From contig JBQTIY010000006.1 in the NCBI GenBank assembly GCA_052387675.1, positions 123,933-187,932 on the forward strand: DNA of 64,000 nucleotides, in the 5' to 3' direction. Source of the stretch: JBQTIY01 sp052387675 (lineage in GTDB: Bacteria > Planctomycetota > B15-G4). A program made the translations under genes and the position numbers. Of this stretch, positions 8,414-16,664 are shown one piece after another. Every line of letters begins with the position of its first letter. Within the stretch, counting starts at the first letter, position 1. The notes below the pieces were generated by a model, which worked only from the letters and a program-made list of their open reading frames with translations, was not told the origin of the DNA and did no database searches.

Positions 8414-9040
8414 TTAGCGCCGCGTGCCGGGGCGCGCCGCGTGCTCGAAGATTTCTTCGGGCAGAGCGCGCTCAGGCGCCGGATCCACTGATTCCTTGTA
8501 GACCTGCTCGAGCGTCTGGCGTGCCTTGGCATCGCCCTGCAGCGCCGCCTGACGCAGCAGCGCCTTGGCCCGCTCATGGTCCTGCGCGACCGCCGATCCG
8601 TGCATGTACATGACCGCCAGGTTGTTCATGGCCGAAGGCAGCCCCTGCTCGGCCGCGCGTTCATACAGTCGCGCGGCGAGCAGGTGGGAACGTCGCACGC
8701 CCTCGCCTTCGAAATAGAGCAGCCCCAAGTTGTTCAGTGCGGCGGCGTGACCCTGGCTCGCCGCTTGCGCGTAGAACGTCGCCGCCCGCCGCGGATCGGC
8801 TGCGAGGCCCTGACCCTGCTGATGCATCAACCCCACGAGGTACTGCGCATCGGCGTGCCCCTCGCCGGCCAGCGGCTGCCATACAGCCAGCGCCGCCGGA
8901 TAGTCGGCCCGGCGATAGGCACGCCAGCCCTGTTCGATGGGAGTCAGGCTGCAGGCAGTCGTTGCCAGGAGCGCAATGATGAGCCCAAGAGTCCGGACAG
9001 GAGCTGACCAGGCCGTGTGAACGCTGGAGGGGATCTTCAT
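8414..9040 (-). CDS. Sel1-repeat (SLR/TPR-like) lipoprotein
   Basis: A 208-aa exported protein with a lipoprotein signal (LLATTAC, Cys30) and about four 36-residue Sel1 repeats. The repeat pattern is clear: AQYLVGLMHQQGQGLAADPRRAATFYAQAA, then ALNNLGLLYFEGEGVRRS, then AMNNLAVMYMHGSAVAQDHERAKALLRQAA. Such solenoids mediate protein-protein contacts. The C-terminus is charged and unstructured. No operon partner is evident: the DUF4139 gene upstream is in the same direction but 45 bp away. Function unknown. Confidence 0.85.
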   Translation of the reverse strand: MKIPSSVHTAWSAPVRTLGLIIALLATTACSLTPIEQGWRAYRRADYPAALAVWQPLAGEGHADAQYLVGLMHQQGQGLAADPRRAATFYAQAASQGHAAALNNLGLLYFEGEGVRRSHLLAARLYERAAEQGLPSAMNNLAVMYMHGSAVAQDHERAKALLRQAALQGDAKARQTLEQVYKESVDPAPERALPEEIFEHAARPGTRR

Positions 9041-9085
9041 GCCCGGCGCTATCGGAAAGATCGCGCGGGGAGTTGATAAAGACGG

Positions 9086-10867
9086 CTACTGCCAGTGCAC
9101 GTCCGTGCCGACCGGGCATTCCACCGAGAAGGAGAAGGTGATCTGGCTCCGGTGCCCGGGCCCGACGTCCAGAGTCCAGCGCAGTAGGCCCGTCTCCGCG
9201 TCCAGCGTGGGGCTCCGACTCGAGCCCAGGAACTTCACCACGATCTCCGGGCTCTTCGAGACCGGGATCTGGTCGGTCACTTCCACGGACACGGGCTGGT
9301 CGTTGAAGTTCTCCAGCTCCAGGGCGTACTCGTAGGTGACCACCTGGGACTGGCGGAAGGCCCACGCGGCATCGACCTTGCGCGCCGTGAGCTTGCGTGA
9401 GACCACCAGGCCTTCATCGGGACCGAAGCCAAAGGCGAGGCCTTCGTTCTGCGCGGCGCTCGTGAGCGTGGACGAGCCGATGAACGACTCATCCACGAAG
9501 AGCGCCACGCTGCCCTCGAGCACCGGGTAGCCCGACGAGTTGCTGGCCTCGGCCTGAAGCAGCACGGAGTTGCCCAGGGCCGGAGTCGCGACGTACTGCA
9601 GCTTGGCCGGCAAACGGGCGCTGAAGGTGACGACCTTGGACGGCGAGGAATCAAAGGGCACCGTCTCGCGCTGCGGCACGTCGTAGCGCACCGAAGAGAA
9701 GCGGTTCACGAGCCGGTTCATGGCGCCTTGCACGAGTTCCGTGCTCAGGCCCAGCCGCGCCAGCTCCTGACTGCTCTGCCCCAACAACTGCTCGATGTTG
9801 CGGCGGAAGGTCTCACGGTCCTGGCGGCGCTTGAAGCGGCCGGCGGCCCACTTCTCAAGATTGGCTTGCGGCACGGCATTGAGCACCGCGACCTCCTTGG
9901 CCAAGGCCTGCATCGTCTCCGAGTCGAGGCTCGCGATCATCGGCACGACTTCGGGATGCGTCAGCTCGGTGTCCGGTCGCGACATGGCCAAGCTCAGCTT
10001 CACATCGTTCCAAGCCTCACCGGTCCACTGCAGCACTTGGCCGTAGCCCGTGATCTGGATCTCGCGGCTCTCGCGGTCCAGATGCACGTCGTAACTCGGG
10101 CGCCACGCGGCCGCATCGATGATGTAGTGCACCCAGATGTCGCGCGGGCCGGCCTCTTCGGCCTCGAAGGAGACGATGATCTCTTTCATCTCCTTGGGCT
10201 GGCGTCCGGCGTAGTCCTTGCGCTCCTTGATGGTCTTTTCCAGCTCCTTCTTGATCTGGCGTTCGCGCAGGTCAGCGGCCCGTTCTTCGACGTCGCAGCG
10301 CTCCAAACCCGCGGAAACGAAGCTCAGCACGGCACCCCAGTCAGTCACTGAGAGTCGCACTTCGGAGAGTTCGCGGCCCATGTCGGTGGCCAGGCGGCCC
10401 TTCACACCGCCATAGAACGCCGCCTCTTCCTTCAAGCGCGCCTTGGTGTCGGCCTCCACCGTCAGCAGGTCGGCCAGTTCCTGGATGCGCGCATCGAGTT
10501 GGTTGATTTCCGCGGAGAGCGAAGCCTCCAGGTGCACGGTCCTGAGTTCGGTGCCGATGATGCGCGCGCCCTCAGAGACTGTGGCGCGGAGTGCATTCGC
10601 GTCGATCAACGGGATGAGATTCGTGAATCGCACGCGGTTCTTGCCGGCCACCGCGTCGACGCTGAGTTGCCGCGTGATCTCGGCGTGCTCGGGGTAAACC
10701 ACGACATCGGTGATGCGCGACGTGTCGGCTGCCGGGTCCGCGGCCGCGGCGCTCTGCTCGAGCACTGGCTCAACGGGCGCAGGTTCAGCCGTTTGCGCCG
10801 GCGCGAAGCCCAGCAGGCTGAGCGTGGACAGAAAACAGGCCGCACGAACCAGGTCTTGGCTCTTCAT
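9086..10867 (-). CDS. DUF4139/mucoidy inhibitor MuiA-family protein
   Basis: A 593-aa exported protein. Signal peptide (LSTLSLLGFAPAQTA), then an N-terminal beta domain (ITDVVVYPEHAEITRQLSVDA...FTNLIPLIDANALRATV), a coiled coil at roughly residues 120-225, and the DUF4139 core (WVHYIIDAAAWRPSYDVHLDRE, WTGEAWNDVKLSLAMSRP, C-terminal LDVGPGHRSQITFSFSVECP). The start at ATG 10867 gives a clean signal peptide; the frame is open much further upstream, where it lies opposite the release-factor-like gene. Family members occur in many bacteria, with roles reported only loosely (mucoidy/cell envelope). It is divergent from the release-factor-like gene. Confidence 0.85.
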   Translation of the reverse strand: MKSQDLVRAACFLSTLSLLGFAPAQTAEPAPVEPVLEQSAAAADPAADTSRITDVVVYPEHAEITRQLSVDAVAGKNRVRFTNLIPLIDANALRATVSEGARIIGTELRTVHLEASLSAEINQLDARIQELADLLTVEADTKARLKEEAAFYGGVKGRLATDMGRELSEVRLSVTDWGAVLSFVSAGLERCDVEERAADLRERQIKKELEKTIKERKDYAGRQPKEMKEIIVSFEAEEAGPRDIWVHYIIDAAAWRPSYDVHLDRESREIQITGYGQVLQWTGEAWNDVKLSLAMSRPDTELTHPEVVPMIASLDSETMQALAKEVAVLNAVPQANLEKWAAGRFKRRQDRETFRRNIEQLLGQSSQELARLGLSTELVQGAMNRLVNRFSSVRYDVPQRETVPFDSSPSKVVTFSARLPAKLQYVATPALGNSVLLQAEASNSSGYPVLEGSVALFVDESFIGSSTLTSAAQNEGLAFGFGPDEGLVVSRKLTARKVDAAWAFRQSQVVTYEYALELENFNDQPVSVEVTDQIPVSKSPEIVVKFLGSSRSPTLDAETGLLRWTLDVGPGHRSQITFSFSVECPVGTDVHWQ

Positions 10868-10973
10868 GACTCTACAGGGCTCCCGAAAAGCCCCTTCGAC
10901 GGAAGCTGCCCGCAAGCCTTCCCGCGTGCGGCGCGCGAGACGGCTCGGCCCATGGGATGATCGGCAACCGAAC

Positions 10974-11471
10974 GTGTCACACCCCACTGCGCTGTCCGAC
11001 GACGACTTATTGGCGCTCTGCGAGGTCCGGCGCACGCGCGGCTCCGGGCCCGGCGGGCGGCACCGCAACTCCACCGAATCGCGCGTCGTCATCCGGCACA
11101 CTGAGTCTGGAATCGAGGGCCGCGCGGGTGAGCGGCGCAGCCAGCATGAGAACCTGGCAGTGGCCATTCGGCGCCTGCGCCTCGCCCTCGCGACCGAGAT
11201 TCGCGCCGAACCAACAACTCCGTCGCAGCTCTGGCAGGCGCGCACTCGAGGCGGGCGCATCGAGTGCAACCCCGAGCACCGGGACTACCCAGTGCTCCTG
11301 GCCGACGCGCTGAACCTCATCGCCGCCGAGGGCTGGGAGGTCAAGCCTGCCGCTGAGCGCCTCGCCCTCTCCCCGACTCAGCTCATTCGGTTGGTCGCGC
11401 TACACCCTCCCGCACTCGCGGTGGTAAATCGCGAACGCACGGCCCGCAGTCTGTCAGCGTTGCACGGGTGA
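10974..11471 (+). CDS. Peptide chain release factor-like protein with GGR in place of GGQ
   Basis: A 165-aa protein with the catalytic (RF-1) domain signature RRTRGSGPGGRHRNSTESRV at residues 19-38. In release factors and rescue factors (ArfB/YaeJ, mitochondrial ICT1) this is GSGPGGQxxNxxxSxV; here the catalytic Gln is Arg29, encoded CGG, one base from CAG. After QHENLAVAIRRLRLAL it carries a C-terminal segment (IECNPEHRDYPVLLADALNLIAAEGW) unlike codon-recognition domains. The basic tail of ArfB is absent. Start: GTG at 10974; no ATG fits. Either a rescue-like factor that lost hydrolysis or one with another role. A convergent gene follows after 83 bp. Confidence 0.8.
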   Translation: MSHPTALSDDDLLALCEVRRTRGSGPGGRHRNSTESRVVIRHTESGIEGRAGERRSQHENLAVAIRRLRLALATEIRAEPTTPSQLWQARTRGGRIECNPEHRDYPVLLADALNLIAAEGWEVKPAAERLALSPTQLIRLVALHPPALAVVNRERTARSLSALHG

Positions 11472-11554
11472 CTCAGGGGTTACTCAGCGCACCGGTTGGG
11501 CCAACAGCTCGATGCGAGCGGCGGCATTGCGCGAGTTGAAGAGTCTGCCACAAC

Positions 11555-11950
11555 CTAGGTCTGCACTAAGCGCGCCGACACAACCCGCTGATCATCATCG
11601 AGGTCAACTACCAGCAGCGCTGCATCCATGGTGAAGAACGACAGCTCCGGTCCAAGATAGTAGGCAAGATCAAATTGTGAATAGAGACTCTGGTTCGGCG
11701 GCCCGAGCAGCTCCAACACCTCAGCACGCGCTAGGCCATTCAGTGCCTCACTCTTTACGAGATCGCCCGCCATGCGCAATCGGATGGACCGGAAAGAGTG
11801 ATCGATAGGCGCGCTCCTCCATTCGGAGGCAACAAACTCCCGAGGCCAGAGTGGAAACAGCACGCTAAACCGCCCGAAGTACAAATGTCCCGTCAACAAG
11901 ACGCCAACTCCCATCGCGAGCAGGCCGACGATGCTTCGCCTTGCACTCAC
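11555..11950 (-). CDS. Small membrane-anchored protein, weak BamE/SmpA-like pattern
   Basis: A 131-aa protein with one N-terminal hydrophobic segment (IVGLLAMGVGVLLTGHLYFG) and a soluble tail. The tail pattern (RAEVLELLGPPNQSLYSQFDLAYYLGPE, then DAALLVVDLDDDQRVVSARLVQ) resembles SmpA/BamE-type lipoprotein domains, where LG-P and the final beta strand are conserved, but there is no lipobox. Start is GTG at 11950. Codon use and GC are clearly lower than in neighbouring genes, which it shares with the next gene; this may mark transferred DNA. Function unassigned. Confidence 0.6.
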   Translation of the reverse strand: MSARRSIVGLLAMGVGVLLTGHLYFGRFSVLFPLWPREFVASEWRSAPIDHSFRSIRLRMAGDLVKSEALNGLARAEVLELLGPPNQSLYSQFDLAYYLGPELSFFTMDAALLVVDLDDDQRVVSARLVQT

Positions 11951-11977
11951 TTGATTTGCCTCGACCTGACTCCGTGA

Positions 11978-12385
11978 TTAACCACGTTCAATAAGGACAA
12001 CGCCCCCCACAACTTGATCTTTAACAATGACATCGGTGGGCATCCTGCCAACAACCTCGCCCTCCTTCGACACCAGGACCAACTGAGGAATGTCCCTGAT
12101 ATTGCTGTACTCCACTAGCAGCCTGCATAACGAATCACTGCTGACACCAGCGGCTTGAAAATCGCTGGCATTGCGATACGGAGTGAATGCCACGGCGTAC
12201 CCCAACTCGAAATAATCCACAGCCGCACTGATCTGCTCGCGCGACGCGGACACGAGAGTATTTGTCTGGCACAGGAACCCAAACGTGAAACCCTCAGGCG
12301 CTACTGGAGTGGGCGCCTCCCTGCATGCCAATGTCACGGAGACCAGCACCGCGGCCATGCCTCGCATCGCCGATTGGACATTCAC
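11978..12385 (-). CDS. Small putative lipoprotein with thioredoxin-like ending
   Basis: About 135 aa. A short leader with lipobox-like VSVTLAC is followed by a domain with FGFLCQTNTLVSASREQISAAVDYFELGYAVAFTP and IRDIPQLVLVSKEGEVVGRMP. The cis-Pro-like IPQLVLVS and glycine turn recall the second half of thioredoxin/TlpA folds, but no CxxC is present, so redox activity is unlikely. GTG at 12385 is preferred because GGAGG lies 9 nt upstream; the frame is open to 12418. It precedes the BamE-like gene by 27 bp and shares its lower GC. Function unknown. Confidence 0.55.
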   Translation of the reverse strand: MNVQSAMRGMAAVLVSVTLACREAPTPVAPEGFTFGFLCQTNTLVSASREQISAAVDYFELGYAVAFTPYRNASDFQAAGVSSDSLCRLLVEYSNIRDIPQLVLVSKEGEVVGRMPTDVIVKDQVVGGVVLIERG

Positions 12386-12440
12386 GCCGGGCATCCTCCG
12401 TCCCATTGAGTGGTTCACCGATCCGAGGCCAAGAGAGGCC

Positions 12441-14924
12441 TCATTGCGTCCTGAACACCTCGCTCTGCACGAGTGTCACGAGGAAGTCCCGGAACCCGTA
12501 GCCGTCGCGCGGTTCGGCCCGCACGATCTGCTCCACGACGCGCGCGTCCCCCACCGACAGTCGGCGTCCGGTGGCGTATTCCAGGAGCTTCGTCGCGAGG
12601 CACCGCGTGAACAGCGCGGAGTGCGCGAGCAGGTGCTGCTTGAGGTCCTGCGGGCCCGCGAGGCGCACGCCGTCGGGCAAGACGCCGGTGGCGTCGACTG
12701 GCTCCGGCGCGACCGGGACACCGGAGTCCGGACGCCCGCGGTTGTAGCGTGCACGCCAGTTGCCCGCGGCATCGTAGTTCTCCAGGGCCAGCCCCACGGG
12801 ATCGATGCGCGAGTGGCAGCTCGCACACGAGGCCGAGTCTTGATGTGCCGCCAGGGTCTCACGGACAGTCGTGGCGCCGGATGTGTCGGTGACGAGGGCC
12901 TTGACGTTTTCCGGCGGAGGAGGCGGAGGCGTCCCGTACAGGTTCTCGAGCACCCACACGCCGCGCCGGATCGGCGAGGACTCCACGCCGTCGCCCGTCA
13001 GCGTGAGCACGCCGGGCAGTCCGAGGAGCCCGCCGCGGTGGACCACGTTCGGCGGCACGCCGCGGGGAAGTGACCTGAGGTCGAGTCGCTCGGGCTTCTG
13101 CCAGATATGACTCTGCGCCTGATCGCTGTCGATCCGGGACATCGGGGGGTACTTGCCCGGAAAACCCCACACCATGCGCATGGGAAGGTTTGCGTAGGTG
13201 AAGTCCGAGTCGATAAAGGTGCGGATGCTGTGGTTCCGCTGCAGCATCTCGTCGAAGAACATCTCCGTCGAGCGGATGTAGCCGAAACGCAGCGGCTCGT
13301 TCCACACGTGACGGTCGTCGCACACCATCAGCGAGGCCAGCTCGCGGTTGCCGAGCCACTCGCCCGTGAAATCCTGCACGAAGCGCTGTCCCTTCGGGTC
13401 GGCGAGCATGCGCAGCACTTGGTCGCGCAGGACGTCGGGCTCCGTGATCCGTCCCGTGCTCGCAAGGCCGAGGAGCTCGGCGTCCGGCATGGAGCTCCAC
13501 AGGAAGTACGAAAGGCGACTCGCCAGCGCATGGCCGTCGCGCCCGTCGTCCAGGGCGTCGAGGAAGTGAAAGGCCGGCGAGAGCAGGATGCGGCGGATGC
13601 CGAAGCGCAGCGCGAGCTCTGGCGACCCGGCCTCTTCCAGGTGACGCAGCACCGGCCCGATGATGTCGAGCACCTCGGCCGCGCTCAGCGGCCTGCGAAA
13701 GGCGCGCTCGGCGAGGGGCAGCAGCACCGAGCGCAGAAAGGCCTCGTCCGGAGCCGGGCGCGCGCGCCCGCCGAGGAAGGCGATTTGGCGCGTGAGCGGC
13801 GCCACGGGCCCGCTGGTGGTCATGTGCTCGATGCGCACGGTCGGCCGCTTATCCGCGGTGGCGGCCATGAACAACTGCGAGACATCGAGGCGGTTCAAGG
13901 CGCCCTGCGGTTGGTTCGCCGGAAGCCGGTTCTCGCAATAGACGTGAAAGGTCTCGCCCTTCTCGAGCTCGATCGTGCAGGTCAGGACTTGGGGTTCGCG
14001 CGACGCCGGGACGTCGAGCGAACCCACCCGCAGGAGATCCAAGCGCGGGGCGCTCTCCGGCATGTAGTAGTCCCCCGGAACAAGGGCGTAGAACCCCAGG
14101 CGCAGCGGCTGGCCATCCGCGCCCACGTCCCCTTCGGCACTGGCCCTGACCTCGACGGCGTACGTGCCGGACTCCGGCGCGATGAAGGCCCGGTCCCAGG
14201 CGGCCCCGCACCACGCGGCATTGTTGACGCCGGTGAAGTACAGGCCGCTCGGATCGCCGTCCTTGACCCACATCGCCGGCAGTTGGCTCAAGGCAGCGAT
14301 GTCCGCCGGGGACGTCACGTGCTGCGCGGGCAGGAAGACCATGCGTTCGGCCACGTCGGTGGCCAGTTCCATGCCGGCGTGCAGGTGTGCGGTCGAGAGC
14401 GCGAGGCCGCTGGGCGCGGCGTCGGAAGCCAGGGCCGTCACGTCTTCTGGGTACGAGGCGGGGAGCGCGATGCCGCGGATGCCGAAGAGGTCTCGCACGC
14501 TGTTCAGCAGCTCGACACGCTCAAGGCGTCGCAGCGGCGATCCTCCCACAGGGGCCCGCGCGTAGGCGGCGTCCATGTCGGCCCGGATCAGCGCCACGAT
14601 CCGGTCGCGTTCCGCGCGATTGGGCTGGACCGGCGCCTCGGGCGGCGGCATCTCTTCGTCATCGATGCGGTCGAGCACGCGTTGCCACAGGGCGCGCCCC
14701 GTGCTCGTGCCGAGATCGTACGGCGCCGTGTCGAGACGGAACTCGCCGCGCTGCGACACCGAACCGTGGCACGAGAAGCAGTTCCTCTCGAGGAACTCGA
14801 GCCGGAACGCGGCCGTGCCTTCATCCGGCATGTCCTGGGCCGGAATCGTCGGACCGGGGAGAGCGAGGGCGAGCGAACCGACGAGGCCGACGGCGAGCAG
14901 CACCGTCGCGGGCCAGGCCCTCAC
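12441..14924 (-). CDS. DUF1592-family multidomain protein (DUF1587/1592/1588/1585)
   Basis: An 827-aa exported protein typical of Planctomycetota and some Myxococcota. After a signal peptide, CFSCHGSVSQRGEFRLDT is a single heme-binding (PSCyt-type) CxxCH motif. Then come LRRLERVELLNSVRDLFGI (DUF1587), an insert with beta-rich carbohydrate-binding-like character, ALASRLSYFLWSSMPDAELL (DUF1592), GLLGLPGVLTLTGDGVESSPIRRGVWVLENLYGTPPPPPP (DUF1588), a second Cys/His motif CASCHSRIDPVGLALENYD, and a C-terminal DUF1585 segment. Its 5' end overlaps the DUF1552 gene by 4 bp, so the two are expressed together, their usual arrangement. The biochemical role of the pair is not established. Confidence 0.93.
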   Translation of the reverse strand: MRAWPATVLLAVGLVGSLALALPGPTIPAQDMPDEGTAAFRLEFLERNCFSCHGSVSQRGEFRLDTAPYDLGTSTGRALWQRVLDRIDDEEMPPPEAPVQPNRAERDRIVALIRADMDAAYARAPVGGSPLRRLERVELLNSVRDLFGIRGIALPASYPEDVTALASDAAPSGLALSTAHLHAGMELATDVAERMVFLPAQHVTSPADIAALSQLPAMWVKDGDPSGLYFTGVNNAAWCGAAWDRAFIAPESGTYAVEVRASAEGDVGADGQPLRLGFYALVPGDYYMPESAPRLDLLRVGSLDVPASREPQVLTCTIELEKGETFHVYCENRLPANQPQGALNRLDVSQLFMAATADKRPTVRIEHMTTSGPVAPLTRQIAFLGGRARPAPDEAFLRSVLLPLAERAFRRPLSAAEVLDIIGPVLRHLEEAGSPELALRFGIRRILLSPAFHFLDALDDGRDGHALASRLSYFLWSSMPDAELLGLASTGRITEPDVLRDQVLRMLADPKGQRFVQDFTGEWLGNRELASLMVCDDRHVWNEPLRFGYIRSTEMFFDEMLQRNHSIRTFIDSDFTYANLPMRMVWGFPGKYPPMSRIDSDQAQSHIWQKPERLDLRSLPRGVPPNVVHRGGLLGLPGVLTLTGDGVESSPIRRGVWVLENLYGTPPPPPPENVKALVTDTSGATTVRETLAAHQDSASCASCHSRIDPVGLALENYDAAGNWRARYNRGRPDSGVPVAPEPVDATGVLPDGVRLAGPQDLKQHLLAHSALFTRCLATKLLEYATGRRLSVGDARVVEQIVRAEPRDGYGFRDFLVTLVQSEVFRTQ

Positions 14925-16210
14925 GTCAGGTGCTCGTTCAGGTTCGACGTACTCGTGCCGAAGCGATCGTCCTCAAGGCCCAGGCGCTGCAGGGCGGAGA
15001 CGTAGAGGTCGCACGCCATCTCGTGGCCTCCCGCGGCCTCTTCGCAGGAGAGATGCCGCCGGTGGGCGAAGCCGCCGCCGGCCACCAACAGCGGGTAGTT
15101 CGTGCGGACGTGCGAGGCCGCGTCGCCGATGGCGCTGCCGATGATCGTGACGGTCGAGTCGAGCAGCGTGCCACCCTCGGGGTCGGGTGTGTCCTTGAGC
15201 GCCTTCAAGAAGCGCGCCGCTCCGCGCATGTGCCGATCTTCGATGCGCAACAGCGCTTCAATGGTGTCGGGGTCGTTGCCGTGGTGCGTGAGCGTGTGAT
15301 AGCCGGCACTCATCAGGGCCCCGTCGAGCAGCAGCGCGCGCACAGTAACGGGGATGGAGAACGAGATCACGCGCGTCGAGTCGTTCTTCAGGGCGAGGGC
15401 CATGAGGTCCCACATCAGGTCCTCGTTGACGAGCAGCATCGACCCGTCGACACGCGGATTCGCAGGCGCCGGGAACTCGGCGGGAGGCGCCGGAAACGGG
15501 CGCTCGATCCATTCGCGCTGCAGGGCCAGGTCCCGCTCCACGTCGCGCAGCGACGCGAGGTACTCCTCGAAGGTGTCGGCGTCCGCGCTGTCCATGCGCC
15601 CGCGCAACAGCTTGGCTTCCGCCACGAGTCCGTCGAGGAGGCTGCGGCCCGACTCGATCAGGTACGTCTGCTGCTCGAGGGACCGAGCCCCGACACCGAA
15701 GATCCTGGCGTAGAGCACTGCGGGGTCGAGTATGGCCGGCATGGGCGCGCCTCTCGTGGTGAACGAGAGCGAGGGCCGTGCCTTCGACTCACCGGCACAC
15801 AACTGCAACGACTCGTAGCGGGTCGACTTGCCGATCGACGGCGCGACGTGCTGGTCGAGCGAGATCCCGGCACCGGTCGTCCCCGTGAACAGCGCGTGCG
15901 CGAATTCGTGGCCGTTGCCCAGAGGCCCCTTGTGATCGAGCCCTGAGATGGTGGTGAAATCAGCGCCCAGCCCGGCTTCGTCGAGCGGACGGATGAGCCG
16001 CGGCGAGGCTCCGTTCGCGAAGAAGGACGGGGGATGGAAACCGAGCAGCGCCCCGACGCAGACGAGGCGCTTGGCTGGCGCCGGGCGGCTGCGTCCCGCG
16101 GGGACCGCCGCGCCGGCCACTGCGCCAGCGATGGACGGCAGGAAGGGCAGCACCAGCGCGCAGGAGGCCCCGCGCAGGAACTGCCTGCGATCAATTCGGG
16201 AGCGATCCAT
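14921..16210 (-). CDS. DUF1552-family Tat-exported protein
   Basis: A 429-aa protein with a twin-arginine signal (RIDRRQFLRGASCALVLPFLPSIAGA). The body follows the DUF1552 pattern: LGFHPPSFF, ISGLDHKGPLGNGHEFAHALFTG, SLDQHVAPSIG, TRGAPMPAILDPAVLYARIFG, SSIL-type helices and the C-terminal NYPLLVAGGGFAHRRHLSCEE. It is the upstream gene of the DUF1592 protein (ATGA overlap). The two families nearly always co-occur and are assumed to work together in the periplasm or on the surface. The structure recalls the alkaline-phosphatase/sulfatase (DUF1501-like) superfamily, but the substrate is unknown. Confidence 0.92.
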   Translation of the reverse strand: MDRSRIDRRQFLRGASCALVLPFLPSIAGAVAGAAVPAGRSRPAPAKRLVCVGALLGFHPPSFFANGASPRLIRPLDEAGLGADFTTISGLDHKGPLGNGHEFAHALFTGTTGAGISLDQHVAPSIGKSTRYESLQLCAGESKARPSLSFTTRGAPMPAILDPAVLYARIFGVGARSLEQQTYLIESGRSLLDGLVAEAKLLRGRMDSADADTFEEYLASLRDVERDLALQREWIERPFPAPPAEFPAPANPRVDGSMLLVNEDLMWDLMALALKNDSTRVISFSIPVTVRALLLDGALMSAGYHTLTHHGNDPDTIEALLRIEDRHMRGAARFLKALKDTPDPEGGTLLDSTVTIIGSAIGDAASHVRTNYPLLVAGGGFAHRRHLSCEEAAGGHEMACDLYVSALQRLGLEDDRFGTSTSNLNEHLT

Positions 16211-16271
16211 CGAGCACTCGTCTAGGGAAGCGGGCCCACTTTACCCGTCTCCGCAATACTGACAACCCCCG

Positions 16272-16547
16272 ATGGTTCACCAAGCCGCCCCGGTCACTCC
16301 GCAATCCTTCAAATCACTTGAAGGTTCTCGCAGGCGCGTCACCTCCGCCAGCGAAGTCGTGCGCGAGGCGCTGCGGCTGCTGGACGAAAGCGACCGGCTG
16401 CGCTCCATGCGCGTCCATGAATTGCGCCAACACATCGCGCAGGGGCTCACTTCTGCCAAGGCAGGCAAGCTCAAAGACGGCGAGGCCGTGGTGTCCAGGC
16501 TCCGTGACCGCATCAAGAAGGGCCGCCGGGACCAGCCCAAGCGGTAG
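16272..16547 (+). CDS. ParD-like antitoxin, orphan and with a degraded N-terminus
   Basis: A 91-aa protein. SASEVVREALRLLDESDRLRSMRVHELRQHIAQGLTSAKAGKLKDGEAVV is the classic ParD helical region, with its DG-x-x-V ending. The ribbon strand normally in front (VSLTxxxxxFIxxxVxSGRY) is replaced by poorly matching VTPQSFKSLEGSRRRVT, so DNA binding may be lost. No ParE toxin frame follows: only 85 bp separate it from the AbiEi-like gene. The basic tail RIKKGRRDQPKR is unusual. Probably a remnant of a ParDE module at the left end of an accessory segment. Confidence 0.62.
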   Translation: MVHQAAPVTPQSFKSLEGSRRRVTSASEVVREALRLLDESDRLRSMRVHELRQHIAQGLTSAKAGKLKDGEAVVSRLRDRIKKGRRDQPKR

Positions 16548-16604
16548 GCCTCAGCCCAGCCGAAGACGGCCAGCCCTCCTGTGGGCGAGCCACTCCTTGC
16601 AGCC

Positions 16605-16664
16605 ACTGTTGCCTCAAGTCATACTGTTGCCCATGCCGAGCAACACTGCTATGTCAGGCAACAC
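16605..16664. promoter_or_regulatory. Symmetric four-half-site operator candidate at the AbiEi-like start
   Basis: TGTTGC occurs at 16607-16612 and 16625-16630, within the 9-mer ACTGTTGCC repeated exactly 18 bp apart. Its reverse complement GCAACA occurs at 16640-16645 and 16658-16663, again exactly 18 bp apart, within GCAACAC. The whole block is an inverted arrangement of two tandem pairs and covers the start codon of the AbiEi-like gene (ATG 16633; an alternative ATG is at 16651). AbiEi of Streptococcus is known to autorepress through inverted repeats, so this is a plausible autoregulatory site. No convincing -35/-10 pair was found. Confidence 0.6.

Noticed and set aside
8393..8424. 8-bp hairpin between the convergent methyltransferase and Sel1 genes as a bidirectional terminator
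   Set aside because: The stem has a 16-nt loop, overlaps both coding ends and has no T-tract; such GC repeats are common here by chance.
13107..15946. Long plus-strand open frames opposite the DUF1592/DUF1552 genes
   Set aside because: Same reason: compositional shadow of the true minus-strand coding sequence.
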